Assembly (NCBI RefSeq): GCF_003002055.1
Contig: NZ_PVZF01000001.1
Coordinates: forward strand, 186,001-250,000
Length of the DNA stretch: 64,000 nt
Source: Kineococcus rhizosphaerae
Lineage (GTDB): Bacteria; Actinomycetota; Actinomycetes; Actinomycetales; Kineococcaceae
Direction: 5' to 3'
A program made the position numbers and the translations under genes. Under the pieces are notes generated by a model. That model worked only from the letters and a program-made list of their open reading frames with translations, had not been told where the DNA came from and ran no database searches. This document shows positions 28,715 to 35,677 of the stretch, in pieces; position 1 is the stretch's first letter; every line of letters starts with the position of its first letter.

Positions 28715-28788
28715 TGCCCTGGGTGGGATTCGAACCCACACTGGTGCGAGTTTGAGTCGCATGCCTCTGCCGGTTGGGCTACCAGGGC
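28715..28788 (-). tRNA. tRNA with CAA anticodon (Leu by anticodon), short variable loop
   Basis: Read on the minus strand, a full cloverleaf forms: acceptor GCCCTGG/CCAGGGC, a D-arm starting TAGCCCAACCGGCAGAGGCA, anticodon stem TGCGA/TCGCA with loop CTCAAAC, a 5-base variable loop CCAGT, and T-arm GTGGG-TTCGAAT-CCCAC. The anticodon CAA (28752-28754) reads the Leu codon UUG. Bacterial tRNA-Leu normally has a long variable arm, so this 74-base class I shape is unusual. The discriminator is A, and the bases after it (CCG) show that CCA is not encoded. Confidence 0.85.
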
Positions 28789-28919
28789 TGCTCGCGCACG
28801 GCCCGCGAGGGCTGTCCGCCAGGCGCGACGATCACCCTACCGGGGCCGGGGGAGTGGTTCCGACGCAGCGTGCCACGACGTGTCGTAGTAGCCCGTCGTG
28901 CCGCCGCCGGGCGACCGTC

Positions 28920-28925
28920 TAGGAT
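28920..28925 (+). promoter_or_regulatory. -10 box of pdtaR, leaderless type
   Basis: TAGGAT ends 6 bases before the pdtaR GTG. Confidence 0.5.
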
Positions 28926-28931
28926 GCCGGG

Positions 28932-29549
28932 GTGACGAACACTGCCGACACCCCCGCCGCCTCCTCCACGACCACACGTCGGGTGGTCGTCGCGGAGGAC
29001 GAGGCCATCATCCGTCTCGACATCGTCGAGATGCTCACCGAGGCCGGCTACGACGTCGTCGGCCAGGCCGGTGACGGTGAGCAGGCCGTGGCCCTGGCCG
29101 AGGAGCACAAGCCCGACCTCGTCGTCATGGACATCAAGATGCCCGTCCTGGACGGCATCTCCGCCGCCGAGCGCATCGCCAAGGCCCGCATCGCCCCCGT
29201 CGTGCTGCTGACGGCCTTCTCGCAGGCCGAGCTCGTCGAGCGGGCCCGCGACGCGGGTGCCATGGCGTACGTCGTCAAGCCCTTCACCTCCGCCGACCTG
29301 CTGCCGGCCGTCGAGATCGCCGTGAGCCGCTACCAGCAGATCATGGCCCTGGAGGACGAGGTCGCCGACCTCGCCGACCGCTTCGAGACGCGCAAGCTCG
29401 TCGACCGCGCCAAGTCCAAGCTGCAGACCCAGTTCGGGATGACCGAGCCGGAGGCCTTCCGCTGGATCCAGAAGACCTCGATGGACAAGCGCCTGACGAT
29501 GCGCGAGGTCGCCACGACCGTCATCAGCGCCGGCGACGACCGCGGCTGA
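28932..29549 (+). CDS. pdtaR: ANTAR-domain response regulator, PdtaR-like
   Basis: A 205-residue two-domain protein. The receiver domain has Glu22/Asp23, the phospho-acceptor Asp67 in LVVMDIKMPVLDG, Thr94 and Lys116. The C-terminal ANTAR domain (about residues 140-200, with RAKSKLQTQFGMTEPEAFRW and MDKRLTMREVATTVI) binds RNA hairpins and allows antitermination. The mycobacterial homologue works with the kinase PdtaS, which is not in this window. It is monocistronic: a leaderless-type promoter precedes it and a 17-base hairpin follows. Confidence 0.92.
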   Translation: MTNTADTPAASSTTTRRVVVAEDEAIIRLDIVEMLTEAGYDVVGQAGDGEQAVALAEEHKPDLVVMDIKMPVLDGISAAERIAKARIAPVVLLTAFSQAELVERARDAGAMAYVVKPFTSADLLPAVEIAVSRYQQIMALEDEVADLADRFETRKLVDRAKSKLQTQFGMTEPEAFRWIQKTSMDKRLTMREVATTVISAGDDRG

Positions 29550-29566
29550 CCCCTCCCGACCGGCCC

Positions 29567-29603
29567 CGACGACCCCACCCCCGCACCGGGGGTGGGGTCG
29601 TCG
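29567..29603 (+). terminator. Terminator after pdtaR
   Basis: CGACGACCCCACCCCCG pairs perfectly over 17 bases with 29587-29603 around CAC. Confidence 0.85.
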
Positions 29604-29722
29604 TCGTCGCGGACGGTGCCGGGCGTTCCGTCTGCGCAGCCGGGGTGCCGCCGGGTGGACGATGTGTGTAACGACCCGGTGAACTCGCGCACGGAATGCA
29701 CCCGATCGCGTCGGTGGCCCCC

Positions 29723-29728
29723 TAGTGT
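29723..29728 (+). promoter_or_regulatory. Possible -10 box of the liv operon
   Basis: TAGTGT in CCTAGTGTTC lies 97 bases before livJ. I see no convincing -35 box. The same CCTAGTGT string recurs at 34945-34952, upstream of the GNAT gene. Confidence 0.35.
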
Positions 29729-29819
29729 TCACTCCGGCTCCACCGCTCCCGGGTGGTGCTCACGGGGACGCGCGTCGTGGCGCGTGGGTCCGTGCCCTCT
29801 CCACCAGGAGGACTAGCCA

Positions 29820-30995
29820 GTGCGCTCCCTCGTCAAACTCGCGGCCCCCGCCGCGGCGGCCGCCCTCCTGCTCGCCGCCTGCGGCACGACCGGTGGTGAC
29901 GACACGTCGTCCGGTGCCGCCTCCTCCGGGGGCAGCAGCAGCTGCCCCGACGGCATCAGCATCGGCTTCTTCGGCGCTCTCACCGGCCCCAACGCCAACC
30001 TCGGCGTCAACGAGCAGAACGGCGTCAAGCTCGCGATCGACCAGCACAACGCCGAGAGCGGTGCCTGCCAGGTCAAGCTGACCCCGTACGACTCCCAGGG
30101 CGACCAGAACCAGGCCCAGGGCCTGGCCCAGCAGGTCGTGGGCGACGAGAAGGTCGTCGGCATCGTCGGGCCCGCGTTCTCCGGCGAGTCCAAGGTCGCC
30201 GACCCGATCTTCAACGAGGCCGGCATCGTCGGCATCAGCCCCTCGGCGACGAACCCGGCGCTGGCCGACAACGGCTGGAAGACCTTCTTCCGCGTCCTGG
30301 GCAACGACGCCTCGCAGGGTCCGGCGGCCGCGAAGTACATCACCGACACCCTCGGCAAGCAGAAGGTGTACGTCATCGACGACGCCACCGAGTACGGCAA
30401 GGGGCTCTCGGACATCGTCCGCAAGAACCTCGGCGCCAAGAAGGTCAAGGACAACACCGTCCAGACCGGGCAGACCGACTTCTCCGCCGTCGTGGCCGAC
30501 GTCCAGGCCTCCGGCGCCGACTCGGTGTTCTTCGGCGGGTACTACCCCGAGGGTGGCCTGCTCCTCAAGCAGCTGCGTGAGGCCGGCCTGAGCGCCGACA
30601 AGCTCGCCTTCGTCACCGACGACGGCGCCAAGGACGAGGGTCTGGTCACCGCCGCCGGCGCCGAGAACGCCGAGGGTGCGCTCATGACCTGCCCGTGCCT
30701 GCCGCCGGACAAGGCGGGCGGCACGTTCGTGGCCGACTACACCAAGGCGTACGGCACCGCGCCGGCCACCTACTCGGCCGAGGCCTTCGACGCCGCGACG
30801 ATCCTGCTGAACGGCATCGCCGAGGGCAAGGTCTCCCGCGAGGACCTGCTGTCGTACGTCAAGAGCTACGACAAGCCGGGCGTCACCAAGCAGCTGAAGT
30901 TCGACGACAAGGGCGAGCCCAGCGAGGTCTCCGTCTGGGCCTACAAGGTCCAGGGTGGCCAGATCGTCGCCGACCAGGAGATCAACGCCTCCTGA
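29820..30995 (+). CDS. livJ: Branched-chain amino-acid ABC transporter, substrate-binding lipoprotein
   Basis: The extracellular receptor of a LIV-type importer, 391 residues. The N-terminal signal ends in the lipobox LLLAAC, so Cys21 would be lipidated by Lgt and the protein anchored to the membrane. A Ser/Gly/Thr-rich linker follows, then a type I periplasmic-binding fold with IGFFGALTGPNANLG, VVGIVGPAFSG and SPSATNPAL. The GTG start has AGGAGG at 29806-29811. A hairpin after the gene should let the binding protein be made in excess over the permeases. Confidence 0.93.
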   Translation: MRSLVKLAAPAAAAALLLAACGTTGGDDTSSGAASSGGSSSCPDGISIGFFGALTGPNANLGVNEQNGVKLAIDQHNAESGACQVKLTPYDSQGDQNQAQGLAQQVVGDEKVVGIVGPAFSGESKVADPIFNEAGIVGISPSATNPALADNGWKTFFRVLGNDASQGPAAAKYITDTLGKQKVYVIDDATEYGKGLSDIVRKNLGAKKVKDNTVQTGQTDFSAVVADVQASGADSVFFGGYYPEGGLLLKQLREAGLSADKLAFVTDDGAKDEGLVTAAGAENAEGALMTCPCLPPDKAGGTFVADYTKAYGTAPATYSAEAFDAATILLNGIAEGKVSREDLLSYVKSYDKPGVTKQLKFDDKGEPSEVSVWAYKVQGGQIVADQEINAS

Positions 30996-31004
30996 TCCGC
31001 CGCG

Positions 31005-31035
31005 CGACCCCACCCGCCCCGTGCGGGTGGGGTCG
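31005..31035 (+). terminator. Intercistronic hairpin between livJ and livH
   Basis: CGACCCCACCCGC pairs over 13 bases with GCGGGTGGGGTCG around a 5-base loop. Its position suggests partial termination or 3'-end protection of livJ mRNA. Confidence 0.6.
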
Positions 31036-31087
31036 TCGCGCGTTCCGACCCTTCCCCCGTACGCACCCCTCACCCCGGGGAGTTCCC

Positions 31088-32068
31088 CTGTCCACGTTCT
31101 TGAACCTGACCTTCACGGGTCTGGTGGTCGGCGCGATCTACGCCCTGTTCGCCCTCGGCTACACCCTCGTCTACGGCGTCCTCCGCCTCATCAACTTCGC
31201 GCACTCCGAAGTCTTCATGTGGGGCAGCTTCGGGGCGGTCTGGGCGATGACGCTGCTCGGCGCGCGCACGGGCATGAGCTGGCCGGCCGCCATCGGGCTG
31301 CTGCTGGTGGCCCTGGTCGCGGCGATGGCCGTCAGCGGCGGCGTGGCCCTCGTCGTGGAGCGCATCGCCTACCGCCGGTTGCGGGAGAAGAACGCCCCGC
31401 CGCTGGTCGCCCTCATCTCCGCCATCGGCGCGTCCTTCATGCTCTCCGAGATCATGGGTCTGCGGGACCGGATCGCCGGCTGGCTCAACCTGGACACCGT
31501 GCTGGCGCCCTACGTCCGCCAGGCCCGGGAGAACACCGCGTTCGTCAACCCGCTGCCGAACGTCCAGGTGCTGGAGGTCGCCGGGTTCCAGATCCGCAGC
31601 AACCAGCTCATCGTGCTCGTCGCCGCGATCCTCATGATGGTCGCCCTGGACCAGTTCGTCAGCCGCTCCCGGCTGGGTCGAGGGGTGCGGGCCGTGTCCC
31701 AGAACCCCGAGGCGGCCGCCCTCATGGGCGTGAACCAGAAGCGCGTCGTCCAGCTCACCTTCTTCATCGGCGGCCTGATGGCCGGCGCCGCGGCTCTGCT
31801 GTACCTCGTCCACATCGGGGTGACCCGCTACAACGTGGGCTTCGTCCTGGGCATCAAGGCCTTCACGGCCGCGGTCCTGGGCGGCATCGGCAACATCCGG
31901 GGTGCCCTCGTGGGTGGTCTGGTCCTCGGTCTGGTCGAGAACTACGCGACGTTGCTCGGGCTCGCCTCGTCCTGGAAGGACGTCGTGTCGTTCCTGCTGC
32001 TCGTCGTCGTCCTGCTGTTCCGGCCCACCGGCATCCTCGGTGAGTCCCTCGGGAAGGCCCGCGCATGA
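31088..32068 (+). CDS. livH: Branched-chain amino-acid ABC transporter, permease LivH
   Basis: One of two membrane subunits of the importer, about 326 residues with roughly eight membrane segments (TFTGLVVGAIYALFALGYTL onward). No ATG, GTG or TTG occurs in frame between the end of livJ and the family N-terminus. The best start is CTG 31088 (read as MSTFLNLTFTG), 5 bases after GGGGAG. TTG 31100 is the alternative but lies too far from that ribosome binding site. It overlaps livM by 4 bases. Confidence 0.9.
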   Translation: MSTFLNLTFTGLVVGAIYALFALGYTLVYGVLRLINFAHSEVFMWGSFGAVWAMTLLGARTGMSWPAAIGLLLVALVAAMAVSGGVALVVERIAYRRLREKNAPPLVALISAIGASFMLSEIMGLRDRIAGWLNLDTVLAPYVRQARENTAFVNPLPNVQVLEVAGFQIRSNQLIVLVAAILMMVALDQFVSRSRLGRGVRAVSQNPEAAALMGVNQKRVVQLTFFIGGLMAGAAALLYLVHIGVTRYNVGFVLGIKAFTAAVLGGIGNIRGALVGGLVLGLVENYATLLGLASSWKDVVSFLLLVVVLLFRPTGILGESLGKARA

Positions 32069-33207
32069 GCACAGCGACCACTCCCGCCAAGCCCACGTTC
32101 GCCGAGCGTTGGACAGCGCTGCCGAAACCGGTCCAGATCGTGGTCTGGACCCTCATCGCGCTCTTCTTCTTCGTCCTGCCGCTGCTGAACCTGCCGATCA
32201 TCTCCACCGAGGACGCCGAGTTCGGCGCCGTGCTGGCGACCGTGGCGAACTACGCACTGGTGGCCCTCGGGCTGAACATCGTGCTCGGGTACGCCGGTCT
32301 GCTGGACCTGGGGTACGTCGGCTTCTACGCCATCGGCGCCTACACCGTGGGCGTGTTCGGGTCCCTGCACGGGCAGGTCCCGTGGTTCGTGCTCATCGTC
32401 ATGGCCGTGACGATCTCCACCGCCAGCGGTCTGCTGCTCGGTGCGCCGACGCTGCGGGTGCGCGGCGACTACCTGGCCATCGTCACGCTGGGGTTCGGGG
32501 AGATCATCCGGCTCACGGCGCTGAACACCGAGTGGCTCAACGGGGCCCGTGGCATCACCGGGATCCCGCGGCCGCCGTCCAGGGAACTGTTCGGGGTGCC
32601 CAGCCTGGTCTGGGACGGGGCCGTCGCGAAGGTCGACCTCGGGCAGGGAGCCCGTTCGATCTTCCTGAAGTTCGGTCTGCTGGACGCGGTCCCGTACTAC
32701 TGGCTCGCGCTCATCGTCATCATCCTGGTGCTCATCGCCGACCGGCTGCTGCAGAACAGCCGCGTGGGACGGGCCTGGGAGGCGACCCGCGAGGACGAGG
32801 AGGCCGCTGAGCTCAACGGCGTGCCCACGTTCCGCTTCAAGCTGCTGGCCTTCGCCATGGGTGCGTTCGTCGGCGGGTTGTCGGGAGCCCTCTACGCCTC
32901 TCGCGTCGGGGCCATCAACCCGGACTCCTTCATGATCCAGCTGTCGATGATGTTCCTCGCAGCCGTCGTCATCGGCGGACAGGGAAACCGCTGGGGTGCC
33001 ATCGTCGGCGGTGTCGTCGTGGCCTACCTGCCCGAGCGGTTCCGCGAGTTCGCCGACTTCCGCATCGTCGTCTTCGGCCTGCTCCTGCTGCTCCTGGCCA
33101 ACTTCCGGCCGCAGGGCCTGCTGCCGCCGCGGCGAGCCCGGCGCGCCCAGCGCGCGGACGTGGCCACCAAGGAACTCGAGGGGACGGAGGAGGGCGCTCG
33201 TGCCTGA
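32065..33207 (+). CDS. livM: Branched-chain amino-acid ABC transporter, permease LivM
   Basis: The second permease subunit, 380 residues. After a cytoplasmic N-terminus of about 30 residues come 9-10 membrane segments with family stretches NYALVALGLNIVLGYAGLLD, FYAIGAYTVG and GDYLAIVTLGFGEIIRL. The loop RVGRAWEATREDEEAAELNG is the coupling region that contacts the ATPases. It starts at ATG 32065 inside the livH end and overlaps livG by 8 bases. Confidence 0.94.
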   Translation: MSTATTPAKPTFAERWTALPKPVQIVVWTLIALFFFVLPLLNLPIISTEDAEFGAVLATVANYALVALGLNIVLGYAGLLDLGYVGFYAIGAYTVGVFGSLHGQVPWFVLIVMAVTISTASGLLLGAPTLRVRGDYLAIVTLGFGEIIRLTALNTEWLNGARGITGIPRPPSRELFGVPSLVWDGAVAKVDLGQGARSIFLKFGLLDAVPYYWLALIVIILVLIADRLLQNSRVGRAWEATREDEEAAELNGVPTFRFKLLAFAMGAFVGGLSGALYASRVGAINPDSFMIQLSMMFLAAVVIGGQGNRWGAIVGGVVVAYLPERFREFADFRIVVFGLLLLLLANFRPQGLLPPRRARRAQRADVATKELEGTEEGARA

Positions 33208-34042
33208 ACTGATGGAGGACAGCCCGGTGGCCGCACCACGGGAGTTCGGTCCGCCGCTGCTGCGGATGGAGGGTGTCACGCTGCGGTTCGGGGGTGTCGT
33301 CGCCCTCAACGACGTCTCCTTCGACATCCGCGAGGGTGAGATCCTGGGGCTCATCGGCCCGAACGGAGCCGGGAAGACCACGTGCTTCAACGCCCTCACC
33401 GGGGTCTACCAACCGACCGAGGGGCGCGTCGTCTTCGACGACCAGCCGCTGGGCAAGCGCAAGCGGTACCAGATCAACCGCCTGGGGATCGCCCGCACGT
33501 TCCAGAACATCCGACTGTTCGGGAACATGACGGCCCGCGAGAACGTGCTGGTGGGGGCCGACTCCCACCACCGCTCGGGGGTGCTGAACTCCCTGTTCCG
33601 GCTGCCCCGGCACCGGCGGGAGACCCGCGAGGGGCACGCCCTGGCCGACGAGCTGCTCGACATGATGGACCTCGGTCACCGCGCGGACGACCTGGCCCGC
33701 AACCTGTCCTACGGCGAGCAGCGCCGCCTCGAGATCGCCCGCGCGCTGGCGACGAGACCCAAGCTGCTGTGCCTGGACGAACCGGCCGCGGGGTTCAACC
33801 CGGTCGAGAAGCAGCGGCTCATGGACCTCATCCGCAAGGTCCGCGACCTCGGCAACACCGTCCTGCTCATCGAGCACGACATGCGCCTGGTCATGGGGGT
33901 CACCGACCGGATCGTCGTGCTGGAGTTCGGCAAGAAGATCGCCGAGGGTCTGCCCGCCGACATCCGCAACGACCCGGCCGTCATCGCCGCCTACCTGGGC
34001 GTCGAGGACGACCAGCTGTCCGAGGGGGACGAGAACCTGTGA
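33200..34042 (+). CDS. livG: Branched-chain amino-acid ABC transporter, ATPase LivG
   Basis: One of two ATPases, 280 residues. Walker A is GPNGAGKTT, the LivG-type insertion includes TFQNIRLFGNMTARENVLVG, the signature is LSYGEQRRLEIARALA, and Walker B is LLCLDEPAAGFNP with the H-loop in LLIEHDM. The GTG 33200 start has GGAGG upstream and overlaps livM. The N-terminus is about 20 residues longer than the E. coli protein. Confidence 0.95.
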   Translation: MPELMEDSPVAAPREFGPPLLRMEGVTLRFGGVVALNDVSFDIREGEILGLIGPNGAGKTTCFNALTGVYQPTEGRVVFDDQPLGKRKRYQINRLGIARTFQNIRLFGNMTARENVLVGADSHHRSGVLNSLFRLPRHRRETREGHALADELLDMMDLGHRADDLARNLSYGEQRRLEIARALATRPKLLCLDEPAAGFNPVEKQRLMDLIRKVRDLGNTVLLIEHDMRLVMGVTDRIVVLEFGKKIAEGLPADIRNDPAVIAAYLGVEDDQLSEGDENL

Positions 34043-34764
34043 GCGACCAACTCGTCGTGGAGGACCTCAGCGTCAACTACGGGCGCATCGAGGCCATCCG
34101 CAACGTCTCGTTCTCCGTGCCGCAGGGCGCTATCGCCACGCTCATCGGCGCCAACGGCGCGGGCAAGACGACGACCCTGAAGACCGTCTCGGGCCTGCGC
34201 ACCGTGCGCACCGGCTCGATCGTGTTCGAGGGTGAGGACATCACCAAGGTCCCCTCGCACAAGCTCGTCGCCAAGGGGCTGTGCCAGGCCCCCGAGGGCC
34301 GCGGGACGTTCGTCGGGATGACCGTCGAGGAGAACCTCGACATGGGCGCCTACACGCGCAAGGACCGGCGCACGGCGGCGTACAAGCAGGACCTCGAGCG
34401 CGTCTTCACGCTGTTCCCGCGGCTGCTGGAACGACGCTCGCAGTTCGCCGGGACGATGTCCGGCGGCGAGCAGCAGATGCTGGCCATCGGGCGCGCGCTC
34501 ATGTCCCGCCCGCGGGTGCTGCTGCTGGACGAGCCGTCCATGGGGCTGGCCCCCAAGCTCATCCAGCAGATCTTCTCGATCATCGTGGAGATCAACCAGC
34601 AGGGGACCACGGTCCTGCTGGTGGAGCAGAACGCCGCGCAGGCCCTGCGCATCTCCGACGTCGCGTACGTGCTGGAGACCGGGACCGTCGTGCGGTCGGG
34701 GACCGGCGCCGAGCTCGCCTCCGACGACTCGATCCGCGCCGCCTACCTCGGCGGGGACGTCTAG
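34039..34764 (+). CDS. livF: Branched-chain amino-acid ABC transporter, ATPase LivF
   Basis: The second ATPase, 241 residues. Walker A is GANGAGKTTTLK, then the Q-loop region CQAPEGRGTFVGMTVEENL, the signature MSGGEQQMLAIGRALM and Walker B LLLLDEPSMGLAP. It pairs with LivG in the nucleotide-binding dimer. It is the last gene of livJHMGF, overlapping livG by 4 bases, and is followed by a 19-base hairpin. Confidence 0.95.
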   Translation: MSDQLVVEDLSVNYGRIEAIRNVSFSVPQGAIATLIGANGAGKTTTLKTVSGLRTVRTGSIVFEGEDITKVPSHKLVAKGLCQAPEGRGTFVGMTVEENLDMGAYTRKDRRTAAYKQDLERVFTLFPRLLERRSQFAGTMSGGEQQMLAIGRALMSRPRVLLLDEPSMGLAPKLIQQIFSIIVEINQQGTTVLLVEQNAAQALRISDVAYVLETGTVVRSGTGAELASDDSIRAAYLGGDV

Positions 34765-34780
34765 ACCGGCCGCCTGCGCC

Positions 34781-34837
34781 CGACGGCGGGCCCGCACCGC
34801 GCAGCGACCCCGTCGCGACGGTGCGGGCCCGCCGTCG
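34781..34837 (+). terminator. Terminator of the liv operon
   Basis: CGACGGCGGGCCCGCACCG (34781-34799) pairs perfectly with 34819-34837. The 19-base loop holds its own small stem, GCGAC-ccc-GTCGC. Confidence 0.85.
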
Positions 34838-34870
34838 TCGTGGTGGTCATGGTGATCGTCGACTCCGCCG

Positions 34871-34952
34871 GGTGAGTCGTTCACCACGGCGAGTGAAGGT
34901 CACGGTCAGATCGCGGCGGGATCTTCCCCCGGCGCCCGCGGTGCCCTAGTGT
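34871..34952 (+). promoter_or_regulatory. Overlapping inverted repeats and -10 box upstream of the GNAT gene
   Basis: GGTGA-n5-TCACC (34871-34885) overlaps TTCAC-n8-GTGAA (34880-34897). A -10-like TAGTGT lies at 34947-34952, about 100 bases before the start. The stretch 34838-35052 holds no gene I can support. An operator role is a guess. Confidence 0.3.
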
Positions 34953-35052
34953 CCGGCGCAGCCGCTCTCGCCTTCGTGAGCGGTCACCGGAGCGGGGGCC
35001 CGGTCTGCTTCGTCGTGCGCACTGTGCGGTGCGCTGCGCGGAAGGGGATCAC

Positions 35053-35640
35053 GTGGCACGACCCGCAGTGGAGGTCCGCGACGCCGGCACCACCGACGTC
35101 GACGTCCTCATGGAGCTGTACGCCTCCGCCCGCTTCGACCAGGCCCAGCTGCGCGCCTCCGTCGACAACGTCCGGGCCAAGCTCCTGCGCTCCCTGCAGA
35201 ACGGCGACGTGCGCGTCCTCATCGCGCACCTGGGCAGCGAACCCGCCGGCTACGCCCTCATCACCACCACCCCGCTGCTGCCGCTGGGCAACTGCGCCGG
35301 CCCCAGCATCGAGCACCTGCACGTCGTGCCCCACCTGCGCCGGCGCGGGGTCGGCCGGGCCCTGCTGCGCAAGGCCGTCCACGTGGCCGAGAGCGAGGGG
35401 GCCGAGCAGATCGCCTGCACCGTCCTGCCGGGCGACCGCGACTACACCCGCTACCTGGCCCGCCTCGGCTTCGCCCCCGTCGTCGTGCGCCGCGCCGCGC
35501 CGCTGGCGGTGCTGCGGCGCAGGCTCTTCGACGGGCCCGACAGCGCCGCGCACGCCACCGACGTCGTCGCCCGCCGGCGGTCCCTGCGGGCCCGGTTGGC
35601 CCGCGCCGGCGACACCCTGGGCGTGCCGACCGCCAGCTGA
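35053..35640 (+). CDS. GNAT-family N-acetyltransferase
   Basis: A 195-residue acetyltransferase with a single GNAT domain. The acetyl-CoA binding motif is HVVPHLRRRGVGRALLRKAV, preceded by GPSIEHLHVV and followed by YTRYLARLGFAPVVVR. A basic C-terminal tail extends about 35 residues beyond the domain. The substrate is unknown. The GTG start at 35053 gives the family N-terminus VEVRDAGTTDVDVLMELY. It stands 37 bases before the GGDEF gene and could be co-transcribed with it. Confidence 0.82.
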   Translation: MARPAVEVRDAGTTDVDVLMELYASARFDQAQLRASVDNVRAKLLRSLQNGDVRVLIAHLGSEPAGYALITTTPLLPLGNCAGPSIEHLHVVPHLRRRGVGRALLRKAVHVAESEGAEQIACTVLPGDRDYTRYLARLGFAPVVVRRAAPLAVLRRRLFDGPDSAAHATDVVARRRSLRARLARAGDTLGVPTAS

Positions 35641-35677
35641 GGCTCAAGGGGCGCCCGGGACGGCCGAAGCAACCAGG

